From: Mesorhizobium sangaii
Lineage (GTDB): Bacteria > Pseudomonadota > Alphaproteobacteria > Rhizobiales > Rhizobiaceae
Assembly: GCF_014207355.1 (NCBI RefSeq)
Contig: NZ_JACHEF010000001.1
Span: forward strand, 1 to 64,000
Length of the DNA stretch: 64,000 bases
Direction: 5' to 3'
The position numbers were made by a program, and so were the translations under genes. Positions 52,738-61,219 of the stretch are shown here, piece by piece. Under the pieces are notes generated by a model. That model was not told the origin of the DNA, did no database searches, and saw only the letters and a program-made list of their open reading frames with translations. Position 1 is the first letter of the stretch, and every line of letters starts with the position of its first letter.

Positions 52738-53585
52738 GCCGGCCCGTCGTCGTCGACAGCGTTGCCGCACTGCGCGCGCAAATCCGCGACTGGCGGCGCG
52801 ACGGCCTTCGTGTCGCCATGGTGCCGACCATGGGCGCGCTGCATGACGGGCACATCTCGCTGGTCAGGATCGCACTCGAAAAAGCCGATCGCTGCGTCGT
52901 GTCGATCTTTGTCAATCCGACGCAGTTCGCGCCGACGGAAGACCTCGACAAATACCCGCGCCAGCTCGCCCACGACCTCGACCGGTTGAAGGTGGCCAAA
53001 GCCGACCTTGCCTTCACACCGACAGTTGGCGAGATGTATCCCGCCGGTTTTGCCACGAAAATCTCGGTCGGCGGCCCCTCCGCCGGGCTCGAATCGGACT
53101 TTCGGCCGACGTTTTTCGACGGTGTCGCCACCGTCGTGGCAAAGCTCTTCCTGCAGGCAACGCCCGACTGCGCGATCTTTGGCGAGAAGGACTACCAGCA
53201 GCTTTGCGTCGTCAGGCAGCTCTGCCGCGACCTCGACCTGCCGGTCGAGATCATCGGCGCACCGACGATACGCGACGCACATGGTCTCGCCATGTCGTCA
53301 CGCAACGCCTATCTCGGTGAAGCCGAACTCAAGATCGCCCGCCAACTCAATGTGATATTACGCGACACGGCGGTGGCTTTGACGGCAGGTGCTGACCAAG
53401 GCGACGCAACCGCCGAGGCCAGCCGTGCCCTGGTCGCAGCCGGCTTCCGCAAGGTCGACTACGTCGAGGCCCGTGAAAGCCTGACGCTCGCGCCATGGCG
53501 TCGCGATCGTGAAGGGCGCGTGCTTGCGGCCGCCTGGCTCGGCAAGACGAGGCTGATCGACAATTTGGACGTTCGCTCCAACTAG
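52734..53585 (+). CDS. panC: Pantothenate synthetase
   Basis: A 283-residue ATP-dependent ligase joining pantoate and beta-alanine. The nucleotide-binding HxGH motif is in MVPTMGALHDGHISLVR (residues 24-40). The pantoate site includes SIFVNPTQFAPTEDLDKYPR and VAKLFLQATPDCAIFGEKDY followed by QQL. The KMSKS-like loop is LAMSSRNAYL. Length and motifs are normal. The ATG lies within the panB stop (ATGA), so the two are translationally coupled; together they form the pantothenate branch for coenzyme A. Confidence 0.96.
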   Translation: MSRPVVVDSVAALRAQIRDWRRDGLRVAMVPTMGALHDGHISLVRIALEKADRCVVSIFVNPTQFAPTEDLDKYPRQLAHDLDRLKVAKADLAFTPTVGEMYPAGFATKISVGGPSAGLESDFRPTFFDGVATVVAKLFLQATPDCAIFGEKDYQQLCVVRQLCRDLDLPVEIIGAPTIRDAHGLAMSSRNAYLGEAELKIARQLNVILRDTAVALTAGADQGDATAEASRALVAAGFRKVDYVEARESLTLAPWRRDREGRVLAAAWLGKTRLIDNLDVRSN

Positions 53586-53606
53586 CGCGGCGGTTTGCTG
53601 CCTCGC

Positions 53607-53951
53607 CTACCTCTCTCGCATTCGTCCGCTGGTCCTGACGAACAGTTGCCCCACAAAAATCCCAATAATTCCGGCTGATGCCTTCACAACTGCATCGGCA
53701 AACTGCGCGTGGCGACCGGGATCAATGATCTGAAGCAGTTCCAGGACGCCGGCGGTCACAACCACGAAGATCGCTGCTTGATACAGACGGTTGGGGAAGC
53801 CGAGCGCCAGGACGAAGCCCAAGAGCACATAAGCCAAGGCGCGCTCAACGTTCGCCTCGGCTATGTGTGGCCGCATCTGGATCGGCGACAAGGTTGAGAA
53901 AATGATGATGGCGAGCAGCACCAGCGCTGCAATGCGGGACAGTTTGATCAT
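53607..53951 (-). CDS. VanZ-like membrane protein
   Basis: A 114-residue protein with four hydrophobic segments: KLSRIAALVLLAIIIFSTLS, ALAYVLLGFVLALGFPNRLY, AAIFVVVTAGVLELLQIIDP and ASAGIIGIFVGQLFVR. The pattern of SP near helix 1, the ELLQ..PGRHAQFADAVVKA loop and a glycine-rich last helix fits the VanZ-like family, whose general role is unknown. The ATG at 53951 follows AGGAAC; the open frame extends to 54002. It converges on panC. Confidence 0.75.
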   Translation of the reverse strand: MIKLSRIAALVLLAIIIFSTLSPIQMRPHIAEANVERALAYVLLGFVLALGFPNRLYQAAIFVVVTAGVLELLQIIDPGRHAQFADAVVKASAGIIGIFVGQLFVRTSGRMRER

Positions 53952-54129
53952 GTTCCTGCATATCCGTCGTGAGCCGGCGCAGCAAACGTCGAGATGACGC
54001 ATGGCCGTATGCGGAACCGATGACGGCCAGCAATGCCGGTGGAGCGTGATGTCAGCGCAGGTCGGCCCGGCTCCTGGGCCGGAACCATGCCGGCGAACCT
54101 GCGAAGATCGCGAGCCATCTGATCGCCGC

Positions 54130-54828
54130 CTATTCCTCGGTCGGCATGTGCAGATACATCGACTGGATGCCGACCCGGCCCGGCCCGGTGAAGCGGTTGA
54201 CGATGAAATTCATGTTGGCGCCGAAGAAGCCGCTCGACAGGCGATCGATCTTGGTTTCCATCCTGACCGAGACATCCTTGAACAGCCAGCCGCCGGGCTC
54301 GATGTCGATGGTTTCGCCGGCGGCGAGCGTTTTCTCGAAGACATTGCCGTAGCCATGCAGCCAGACGATGCCATCGCCGGCATCGCCGCGAAAACGGTCA
54401 ATGAAGAAGCCGCTCTGGCCAAACAGCATCGTCGCCAGGCCGCGCACGCGCTCGAATGTGTACTCGACGTTGCCGGTGGCGGCGAGAAACTGGTGCTCGC
54501 GCACCTGGATCTCCTCGCCACGCCTGAGATGGATCGGCACGATATGGCCAGGCCCATCGCGGCTGAAGGCGATGATCCCTGCCCCGGACGCTTCGGTGAC
54601 GAAGATCTGCATGCCTGCCATCATGCGCTTCAGCGCGCCCTTCAGCGATTTCAGGCCGATGCTGATGGTCGAATTCTTCCACAGCAGGATGTGATGCTCG
54701 AAATAGACCGGCATGCGCGTCACATCGACCGAAAGCACCGGCACCAGTTCGCCCGCGATATGATAGGTGACGCCGCCAAAGGTTTCGTCCGACACCTGTG
54801 TCGGCATCAGTTCCGGTAAGCTCGGCAT
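54130..54828 (-). CDS. AIM24/TIGR00266 family protein
   Basis: A 232-residue beta-rich protein of the AIM24 family. It shows GGVTYHIAGELVPVLSVDVT, an SLKGALKRMMAGMQIFVTEA segment, GHIVPIHLRRGEEIQVREHQ, AATGNVEYTFERVRGLATML, GIVWLHGYGNVFEKTLAAGE and DRLSSGFFGANMNFIVNRFT. Members form compact trimers, and a mitochondrial homologue affects inner-membrane organisation; the bacterial role is not established. Length is usual. It stands alone between the VanZ-like and GNAT genes. Confidence 0.9.
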   Translation of the reverse strand: MPSLPELMPTQVSDETFGGVTYHIAGELVPVLSVDVTRMPVYFEHHILLWKNSTISIGLKSLKGALKRMMAGMQIFVTEASGAGIIAFSRDGPGHIVPIHLRRGEEIQVREHQFLAATGNVEYTFERVRGLATMLFGQSGFFIDRFRGDAGDGIVWLHGYGNVFEKTLAAGETIDIEPGGWLFKDVSVRMETKIDRLSSGFFGANMNFIVNRFTGPGRVGIQSMYLHMPTEE

Positions 54829-54990
54829 GAAAATCCCCCAACGCTGCCCAACACACGCGTCCGTCTGTTCCGGCTTCCGGCAGGGTCAGCTGAAGGAGCT
54901 TTGCTGCGGGACTTTCAAGCCGTCAAACGAAAACAGAGCTTTGTCGCGGTGCTCGCGCGAAGGTGATCGAGATACGCCGGCAGGTGGCGG

Positions 54991-55473
54991 TCAGCCGGCA
55001 AGAGCCCTGATGTAGACTCGCGTCGGATGTCCGAAGGCCCCGGTATGTTCGCCGACATCGGCGGATCGCACGAAGCCGTTTGCCTGGTAGAAGGCGATGG
55101 CTCGGATGTTCTGTTCCTCCACCTCCAGGCGGATGGCGCGGGCCTCCGGGAAACTTTCGATGACCTCATCAAGCAGCATGCCGCCGATGCCTCGCCCCTG
55201 CAGGCTGGGCAGCACGTAGAGCTGCTTGAGCATGATCAGTTCGGCGCCTTCGGCAAATGCCATGCCGCCGATCCGCTTGCCATCATCGGCCACCAGGAAT
55301 TCCGAGTTCGGCCGCGTCAACCGCGACCGCAGCGAGGAAATCGAGTGCCAGTCGTCGGCGATCTCGGTCACCTTGGCAGCGCCGTAGATTGCGTCATAGG
55401 TCGCATGCCAGGTCTCGACCAGCAGCGCACGCACTGCGGCAAGGTCGCGTTCCCCGGCGGTGCGAACGAACAT
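54991..55473 (-). CDS. GNAT family N-acetyltransferase
   Basis: A 160-residue GNAT protein starting MFVRTAGERDLAAVRALLVE. The acetyl-CoA motif A is LKQLYVLPSLQGRGIGGMLL (Q-x-x-G-x-G pattern), followed by motif B IRLEVEEQNIRAIAFYQANG. This RimI-like arrangement acetylates an amine on a protein or small molecule; the acceptor is unknown. The open frame extends to 55701, but the ATG at 55473 gives the standard GNAT length. It lies 13 bases downstream of the membrane-protein gene. Confidence 0.9.
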   Translation of the reverse strand: MFVRTAGERDLAAVRALLVETWHATYDAIYGAAKVTEIADDWHSISSLRSRLTRPNSEFLVADDGKRIGGMAFAEGAELIMLKQLYVLPSLQGRGIGGMLLDEVIESFPEARAIRLEVEEQNIRAIAFYQANGFVRSADVGEHTGAFGHPTRVYIRALAG

Positions 55474-55486
55474 GGTTCTCTCCCGC

Positions 55487-56182
55487 CTATGTTGCGACCG
55501 GCTTGCGCCGGAAGTCGGCCACGGCAAGCAGCACCACCCAGACGAGAAGCACCATGCTGCCCGGCATGTTGGCCGCCATGGCGGTGCCGGAGAAACCGGT
55601 TGCCGCGGTCGCGAAACCGCCGACCAGGACACCCACGGCGCCGACGCCTCCGAGCAACGACAGCCACAACGGACAGCGCCTAGCCTGACCCAGGGAGACA
55701 TTGGCGAGCAGAACCGTCAAGCCGAGCAGCATGGCGCTGATCGCGGCAAAACCGACTTCGATCTGACGCACGGCGAAGGCGGCGCTGAACAACGATGGTT
55801 TTGTCGCCGTATCGGCGGCGGCCCATGCATTGACCACCGCCTTCAGCGCAATGCCGTCGACGGCCTGCAAGGCAGCTGCCGCCGCCAGCGACGCCGCGCC
55901 GAACAGGATCGTCAGAAGAGCCCAGCCGCGAAGCGGGCCGTCCGACAGACGGCCAAGGATCAGCACAAGGCCGGCGACCATCGACAGGACGCCGGCCAGC
56001 TGTGCCATGTGGCTGAACAACCAGATGTGGTCGGCGGCATATTCACCGAAGGCGGCAAGCGCGTCATTCGGATCCTCATGCATCAGATGCAGCGACGTGC
56101 CGACAAAAAGCAGCGCGGCGCCGCCAGTCAAAAGGGCCGACGAGACGCTTGCCTGGTTGCCGGGCTTCGCGTCTCGGCTCAT
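55487..56182 (-). CDS. Multi-pass membrane protein, unknown function
   Basis: A 231-residue protein with six to seven hydrophobic segments beginning [20 protein letters not shown]. It contains the conserved-looking [20 protein letters not shown] and a histidine-bearing loop ([29 protein letters not shown]). It is probably an inner-membrane protein; I do not recognise a named family with certainty (DUF4386-like is one option). Its ATG overlaps the gatB stop by 4 bases, so it is translated with gatB, and the GNAT gene follows in the same operon. Confidence 0.75.
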   Translation of the reverse strand: MSRDAKPGNQASVSSALLTGGAALLFVGTSLHLMHEDPNDALAAFGEYAADHIWLFSHMAQLAGVLSMVAGLVLILGRLSDGPLRGWALLTILFGAASLAAAAALQAVDGIALKAVVNAWAAADTATKPSLFSAAFAVRQIEVGFAAISAMLLGLTVLLANVSLGQARRCPLWLSLLGGVGAVGVLVGGFATAATGFSGTAMAANMPGSMVLLVWVVLLAVADFRRKPVAT

Positions 56183-57684
56183 TGATCCGCGATGCCGAGC
56201 TTGGCCTTGACGAGCTCGTTGACGGCTTGCGGGTTGGCCTTGCCGCCGGTCGCCTTCATCACCTGGCCGACGAACCAGCCGGCCATGCTCGGCTTGGCGC
56301 GGGCCTGTTCGACCTTGTCCGGGTTGGCGGCGATCACCTCGTCGACTGCCTTCTCGATGGCGCCGGTATCGGTGACCTGCTTCATGCCACGGCTTTCGAC
56401 TAGCTGGCGCGGATCGCCACCCTCGTTCCAGACGATCTCGAACAGGTCCTTGGCGATCTTCCCGGAAATGGTGCCATCCTTGATCAGATCGATGACCGCT
56501 CCAAGCTGATCGGGCGAAACCGGAGCGTTTTCAATGTCCTTGCCGGCCTTGTTCAATTGCCCGAGCAGGTCGTTGATGACCCAGTTGGCGGCAAGCTTGC
56601 CGTCGCGGCCGGCGGCCACCTTCTCGAAATAGTCGGCGATCGGCTTTTCCGAGACCAGGATCGAAGCGTCATAGGTCGACAGGCCGAGCGAAGCGATCAG
56701 CCGCGCCTTCTTGTCGTCCGGCAATTCCGGCAATTTCCCAGCCAGCGCGTCGACATAGGCCTGATCGAATTCCAGCGGCAAAAGGTCGGGATCGGGGAAA
56801 TAGCGGTAGTCGTGCGCCTCTTCCTTGGTGCGCATCGAGCGCGTCTCGCCCTTGACGGCGTCGAACAGCCGCGTCTCCTGATCGATCTTGCCGCCATCCT
56901 CGAGAATGGCGATCTGCCGGCGCGCCTCATAATCGATGGCCTGGCCGATGAAGCGGATCGAGTTGACGTTCTTGATCTCGCAGCGCGTGCCGAATTCGCC
57001 GCCCGGCTTCCGCACCGAGACGTTGACGTCGGCGCGCATCGAGCCTTCATCCATGTTGCCGTCGCAGGTGCCGAGATAGCGCACGATGGTGCGCAGCTTG
57101 GTGACATAGGCCTTGGCTTCATCGGCCGAGCGCATATCCGGCTTGGAGACGATTTCCATCAGCGCCACGCCAGAGCGGTTGAGGTCGACATAGGACATGG
57201 TCGGATGCTGGTCGTGCATCGACTTGCCGGCATCCTGCTCCAGATGCAGCCGCTCTATGCCGACCTCGATGTCCTCGAACTCGCCCTGACGATCCGGACC
57301 GACCGAGACGATTACGGTGCCCTCGCCGACAATCGGCTGCTTGAACTGCGAGATCTGATAGCCCTGTGGCAGATCCGGATAGAAATAATTCTTCCGGTCG
57401 AAGACGGACTTGTGGTTGATCTGCGCCTTCAGGCCAAGGCCGGTGCGGATCGCCTGCTTGACGCATTCCTCGTTGATGACAGGCAGCATGCCCGGCATGG
57501 CCGCATCGACGAGGCTGACATTGGCATTGGGCGCTGCACCGAAAGCGGTCGAGGCGCCGGAAAACAGCTTTGCCTCCGAGGTGATCTGAGCGTGGACCTC
57601 GAGCCCGATGATGATCTCCCAATCGCCGGTGGCGCCGGGGATCAGGCGTTTTGCATCAGGGGTACGGGTGTCGATGAGGGTCAT
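56179..57684 (-). CDS. gatB: Asp-tRNA(Asn)/Glu-tRNA(Gln) amidotransferase subunit B
   Basis: A 501-residue GatB. The catalytic cradle domain spans about 25-320 ([60 protein letters not shown] and [20 protein letters not shown]). Helical and YqeY tail domains follow, including [13 protein letters not shown]. With GatA and GatC it converts misacylated Glu-tRNA(Gln) to Gln-tRNA(Gln). The start at 57684 ([13 protein letters not shown]) is chosen; 23 further in-frame residues upstream look spurious. gatA and gatC are not in the window. Confidence 0.97.
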   Translation of the reverse strand: MTLIDTRTPDAKRLIPGATGDWEIIIGLEVHAQITSEAKLFSGASTAFGAAPNANVSLVDAAMPGMLPVINEECVKQAIRTGLGLKAQINHKSVFDRKNYFYPDLPQGYQISQFKQPIVGEGTVIVSVGPDRQGEFEDIEVGIERLHLEQDAGKSMHDQHPTMSYVDLNRSGVALMEIVSKPDMRSADEAKAYVTKLRTIVRYLGTCDGNMDEGSMRADVNVSVRKPGGEFGTRCEIKNVNSIRFIGQAIDYEARRQIAILEDGGKIDQETRLFDAVKGETRSMRTKEEAHDYRYFPDPDLLPLEFDQAYVDALAGKLPELPDDKKARLIASLGLSTYDASILVSEKPIADYFEKVAAGRDGKLAANWVINDLLGQLNKAGKDIENAPVSPDQLGAVIDLIKDGTISGKIAKDLFEIVWNEGGDPRQLVESRGMKQVTDTGAIEKAVDEVIAANPDKVEQARAKPSMAGWFVGQVMKATGGKANPQAVNELVKAKLGIADQ

Positions 57685-57894
57685 GATGGCCTGCGACTTG
57701 CGATGACTGAACTCACATTTGAACGTGAGTTTCACGTCGAACGTGGAAGTCATTCGCTAGTGCAAACCGCCAAAAGAGACAAGCGTAAAGCCACAGCCTG
57801 GCCTTTTCAGCCGCTTCGAACCCACGCGGGCTAGACCACGGCTAGACTGCGGCTCTGCCGGTCGGTTCACCGGCCGGCGGTTTCCGTTCACCGC

Positions 57895-58326
57895 TCAAGC
57901 GGTGGCGATGTAGGCCCTGATCTCGTCGGCCTCGCGCTCGACGTCCTCGATGCGGCGCTTAACCACGTCGCCGATGGACACGATGCCATCGAGCATGCCG
58001 TCCTTTTCCACCGGCAGATGGCGGAAGCGGCCCTTGGTCATGATCTCCATCACCTCGTTGACGGTGTGGTTCTCATTGCAGATCTTCACCTTCGGCGTCA
58101 TAGCCGAGCGCACGGCGATATCGAGCGCGGCTCCACCTTCCCTGGCGACCACCCGCACGATGTCGCGCTCTGAAAGAATACCGACGATCTTGCGATCGCC
58201 ATTGGTGATGACCAGCGCGCCAATCTTGTGTTCGGCCAGGATGCGGATGGCTTCGCTCAGCTTTTCGTTTGGCCCGAGCGTCAACACGTCGTGGCCTTTT
58301 TTCTCGAGAATTGCCTTAACCGTCAT
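57895..58326 (-). CDS. Two-CBS-domain protein
   Basis: A 143-residue protein made of two CBS repeats: residues ~8-62 (LTLGPNEKLSEAIRILAEHK, IGALVITNGDRKIVGILSER) and ~72-130 (SAMTPKVKICNENHTVNEVM, RFRHLPVEKDGMLDGIVSIG). CBS pairs bind adenine nucleotides such as AMP, ATP or NADH and regulate partner proteins. Stand-alone pairs like this are common in rhizobia and may sense energy or redox state. The ATG at 58326 follows AGGAGGAGG; the open frame to 58551 is rejected. Confidence 0.92.
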   Translation of the reverse strand: MTVKAILEKKGHDVLTLGPNEKLSEAIRILAEHKIGALVITNGDRKIVGILSERDIVRVVAREGGAALDIAVRSAMTPKVKICNENHTVNEVMEIMTKGRFRHLPVEKDGMLDGIVSIGDVVKRRIEDVEREADEIRAYIATA

Positions 58327-58417
58327 GGCGTCCTCCTCCTCTGCTTTTGCCTGCCGGTTCCTGCCCTGACCGGCTTTCACATAAGAGTGAACATGGTGCG
58401 CCGTCATCGGTTGCATT

Positions 58418-59179
58418 TCAAGTGCGGCGGTCGGTGGTGTCCCATTCAGGCGCCTGCCATGGTCGGTCGAACCAGCGCAGGCCGAAGAAGCCGGCGACAA
58501 AGCCGCCAATATGGGCCTCCCAGGCGATCTGGCCTTCAATTCCGGGGGCAAAGCCGAGAAGGCCAGTGGCGAGGTTGATGATCATCCATACGGCAAGGAA
58601 GATCACGACGCCGCGCGAGCGCAGGACGATGGCGATTGGCAGCACCGGGCCGGCGAAGGCAGCCTTGCCGGCCGACGAGCGCTGGGTGTGGAAACCGAAA
58701 CGCGCGGCAGCGCCCATCATGCCGGAAATAGCGCCCGATGCCCCGACCAGCGGCGCTTCTCCGTACGGATGGATGGCCCAGAAAAGCAAGACCGAAGCGA
58801 GCCCCGTCACGGCAAAGAACAGCGTGAACCGGAGCGTCCCCAGGCGATTTGCCAATGGCGAACCGAAAGCGGCGAGCCAGACCATGTTGATGGCAATATG
58901 GGCGAAGCTGCCATGCAGGAAGGCGTAGGTGAACGGGCGAGTGAAAAGGAACCAGTCGAAGCCGTATTGCCCGGTGTAGAGAACAGGGATGAAGGCACCG
59001 TCGTAGAGCAGCATCAATTGCTGTTCCTGCGTCAGCACGTACTGCTGAAACAGGTAGACGACCGCGCATATGCCCATCACCGCCAGGACGACAGGTGGCA
59101 GATTGAACACCGGCTCGCGCCGCTGTTCGGGTCCATCCTCGATCGGCTCGATTTCCGAGGGGCCTTCCGGTTCGCTCAT
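58418..59179 (-). CDS. Rhomboid family intramembrane serine protease
   Basis: A 253-residue, six-helix membrane protease. The catalytic serine lies in the GxSG motif LVGASGAISGMMGA and the catalytic histidine in WEAHIGGFVAGFFG. The first cytoplasmic stretch is acidic (MSEPEGPSEIEPIEDGPEQR). The helix-2 region HGSFAHIAINMVWLAAFGSP carries the conserved HxxxN. It cleaves substrates within the membrane; its targets are unknown. The start MSEPEG at 59179 is preferred over the ATG at 59191. The sRNA candidate lies directly upstream on the same strand. Confidence 0.92.
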   Translation of the reverse strand: MSEPEGPSEIEPIEDGPEQRREPVFNLPPVVLAVMGICAVVYLFQQYVLTQEQQLMLLYDGAFIPVLYTGQYGFDWFLFTRPFTYAFLHGSFAHIAINMVWLAAFGSPLANRLGTLRFTLFFAVTGLASVLLFWAIHPYGEAPLVGASGAISGMMGAAARFGFHTQRSSAGKAAFAGPVLPIAIVLRSRGVVIFLAVWMIINLATGLLGFAPGIEGQIAWEAHIGGFVAGFFGLRWFDRPWQAPEWDTTDRRT

Positions 59180-59265
59180 ATGAAATTGCACTCAAGCAGG
59201 GGTTTCGGGTTCGAGCATCTAGATCACCCCCGAACGAACCGCAAAGGGCGAATCGCCCCATCGCG

Positions 59266-59303
59266 AATCAAAAAAAAGCCGCTCAAGGTTTCCCTTGAAC
59301 GGC
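59266..59303 (-). terminator. Strong Rho-independent terminator of the sRNA candidate
   Basis: The RNA strand reads GCCGUUCAAGG, a GAAA tetraloop, CCUUGAGCGGC, then eight Us. This is an 11-bp stem with one G-U pair. No protein gene on this strand precedes it within 700 bases. Confidence 0.85.
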
Positions 59304-59386
59304 CGATCGAGCCCCCTGCTCCCCCTAAAACTCTTGACTGAAGTGCTGCCGATCGTCGCGAAACGACCGCTTCTGGAGTGGTTTTT
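59270..59386 (-). ncRNA. Candidate stand-alone small RNA, about 115 nt
   Basis: A sigma70-like promoter (TTGACG, 17 bases, CTATGG at 59392-59420) and a canonical terminator enclose about 115 bases with no open reading frame of note. The body has an A-rich start (ACACAAAAACCACTCC), a CGUUUCGCGACG hairpin and a purine-rich GGGGGAGCAGGGGGCUC stretch before the terminator stem. It does not look like tRNA, SRP RNA, 6S RNA or tmRNA. I do not recognise a named alphaproteobacterial sRNA family. It could also be a leader of the rhomboid gene that ends early (attenuation). Confidence 0.55.
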
Positions 59387-59391
59387 GTGTG

Positions 59392-59420
59392 CCATAGGGG
59401 CCGCTTCGCTGCAACGTCAA
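59392..59420 (-). promoter_or_regulatory. Promoter of the sRNA candidate
   Basis: On the minus strand, -35 TTGACG (59415-59420) and -10 CTATGG (59392-59397) are separated by exactly 17 bases. The expected transcription start is near 59386. Confidence 0.6.
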
Positions 59421-59570
59421 CCACTTGTTAACCTTAACGGCCCCGACCCGTGAACAAGTGTTAACGACGCTGGCACGCTTCCTGCTCCGCAACGCATGTA
59501 GGTCATCGGAGGGCGCCCTTTCTGTTCACCGATGGGACATCAGACGACAGATTGCGCGGAGCAGCATAGC

Positions 59571-60203
59571 ATGAACCAGAACGGATCGATCACGCTGTTC
59601 CAATATTGGAACCGCCTGCGTGACGGACGCCCCGCCCCGAAGCGTTCGGAGGTCGAGCCGGCCGACATCAAGTCGCTGCTGGCCGATACATTCATCCTGG
59701 AAAGGGACACGCGCGGGCAAGCCGTCTTCCGGCTGGCCGGCACCAGGCTTTGCGCCTGCTATGGCCGTGAGCTCAAGGGTTTCTCCTTTCCGTCGCTGTG
59801 GCGCGAGAAGGATCAGCGGCTCGTCTCGCGGCTGATCCATGGCGTCTTCGACCAGAAGTCGGTCGTGCTCATCGCCTTCGAGGGTTTCAGCCGCAACGGC
59901 CGTACCAACAAGTTCGAACTGCTCGCCTTGCCGCTTGACGGCGGCGTCGAAAATCCGCGCTGCCTGGGCGTGATCAGCGCCGTGGAGAAGCCCTTCTGGC
60001 TGGGTGCCGATCCGATCACCGACGCCTTGATCGATTCGATTCGCGTCATCGATCCGGAGAAGGAGCTCCTCAACAACCGTCCGGCGATCGATGTTCCTTC
60101 GCTCGTTCCCGACGAACTCGCGGCACCCGAGACGATATCGGCGCTAGGCCGCGCGCGCCGCATCCGCCATCTCGTCGTCTTCGATGGCGGACGCGAGGAA
60201 TAG
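59571..60203 (+). CDS. PAS domain (PAS_5 family) protein
   Basis: A 210-residue protein whose N-terminal 150 residues match the PAS_5 family found in alphaproteobacteria: LFQYWNRLRDGRPAPKRSEV, IKSLLADTFILERDTRGQAV, FRLAGTRLCACYGRELKGFS and FELLALPLDGGVENPRCLGV. No output domain follows; the last 50 residues are variable. It may sense a ligand and act through a partner. It begins at the ATG at 59571, and the next gene downstream is a tandem PilZ protein, which suggests a signalling context. Confidence 0.85.
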   Translation: MNQNGSITLFQYWNRLRDGRPAPKRSEVEPADIKSLLADTFILERDTRGQAVFRLAGTRLCACYGRELKGFSFPSLWREKDQRLVSRLIHGVFDQKSVVLIAFEGFSRNGRTNKFELLALPLDGGVENPRCLGVISAVEKPFWLGADPITDALIDSIRVIDPEKELLNNRPAIDVPSLVPDELAAPETISALGRARRIRHLVVFDGGREE

Positions 60204-60319
60204 GGGCAAATCTCGCAGCAACGGGACCTGCTTTTCCCCTTTATTAACCCCCATTGTTGTACTTCTCCGATGAAGTTCCTCGCATCGACGCGCGGGATGC
60301 CAAACGAGGTGTGGCAGTC

Positions 60320-60937
60320 ATGAGGTCAGCGGCGGTCGACTATGCGCCGTCCCAAGCTGAAAGGCGTAACTTTCAGCGCGTCCGGGTCAAGATTTACGGG
60401 CGCTTCATGCTGGAAGACCGCACCGAACACCCCTGCCAGGTTGTCGACATGTCACCGGGCAATGTAGCGCTTCGCACCGAACGCATTGGCATGCCGGGCG
60501 AAAAAGTCATCGCCTATATCGACCATATCGGCCGCATCGAAGGTGTCGTCACGCGCACCTTGCAGGACGGTTTCGCGATGACCGTCATCGCGTCCGACCG
60601 CAAGAAGGACAAGCTTGCCGCGCAATTGACGTGGCTTGCCAACAAGCACGAACTCGACCTGCCGGAAGACCGTCGACACGAGCGTGTCGCGCCGCGCAAC
60701 CCGACCAGCGTGCTGCAGCTCACCGACGGGCGCCAGTACCAGTGCCGTATTATCGACCTGTCGCTTTCCGGCGCCGCTATCGAGATCGACGTCAAGCCGG
60801 CAATCGGGGTCCAGGTCATGCTCGGCACGATGCGCGGACAGATCGTCCGCCATTTCGAGGACGGCGTCGCCATCGAATTCGCCGTCATCCAGCGTCCCGA
60901 AACGCTCGATTCCGAATTCAACACCCCGCGCGCCTGA
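60320..60937 (+). CDS. Tandem PilZ domain protein
   Basis: A 205-residue protein with two PilZ domains. The first (about 15-95) has RRNFQRVRVKIYGRFML and DMSPGNVALRTE; the second (about 118-200) has RRHERVAPRNPTSVLQ and DLSLSGAAIEI. The second carries both halves of the c-di-GMP signature (RxxxR and D/NxSxxG), while the first has a modified DMSPGN. It likely reads c-di-GMP to adjust motility, polysaccharide or cell-cycle output. The start at 60320 follows GAGGTG; a TTG at 60254 is the alternative. Confidence 0.88.
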   Translation: MRSAAVDYAPSQAERRNFQRVRVKIYGRFMLEDRTEHPCQVVDMSPGNVALRTERIGMPGEKVIAYIDHIGRIEGVVTRTLQDGFAMTVIASDRKKDKLAAQLTWLANKHELDLPEDRRHERVAPRNPTSVLQLTDGRQYQCRIIDLSLSGAAIEIDVKPAIGVQVMLGTMRGQIVRHFEDGVAIEFAVIQRPETLDSEFNTPRA

Positions 60938-60964
60938 CGAGCCCAACAGAAGCACTCCAGGAAA

Positions 60965-60996
60965 CTGGCCCTTAGCGGCCGGATTTTTTGTTTTTC
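60965..60996 (+). terminator. Rho-independent terminator of the PilZ gene
   Basis: CTGGCC, CTTAGC, GGCCGG and a long T-rich run (ATTTTTTGTTTTTC) follow the PilZ stop by 28 bases. Confidence 0.75.
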
Positions 60997-61191
60997 ATGC
61001 CCGGACGGAGAAGCTTCGACAGTCCGAGCCATTTCCCAAAGGGCCAGCATGACAAGAGGCTCGCGGAGCGCGCCGCCGCAAAACTCCAAACAATTCAATA
61101 TTTAAATGATTCAAATTTTACGCTTATTCTACTGAGGTTTTACTCAATATCTACTTCGCGCTTTTGCCCCAAATAAATCCACATGTGGCAA

Positions 61192-61214
61192 TGTCTCCTT
61201 CGAACGGGGAGACA
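61192..61214 (+). promoter_or_regulatory. Hairpin covering the ribosome binding site of the BTLCP gene
   Basis: TGTCTCC (61192-61198) is complementary to GGAGACA (61208-61214). The latter contains most of the GGGGAG ribosome binding site that lies 8 bases before the ATG at 61220. The loop includes the self-complementary TTCGAA. Upstream DNA (61085-61185) is unusually AT-rich and contains the palindrome CCACATGTGG. Confidence 0.45.
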
Positions 61215-61219
61215 CAAGA

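Noticed and set aside
59266..59303. The terminator at 59.3 kb as the end of a protein gene
   Set aside because: No minus-strand protein gene lies upstream before the plus-strand PAS gene, so the sRNA explanation is preferred.
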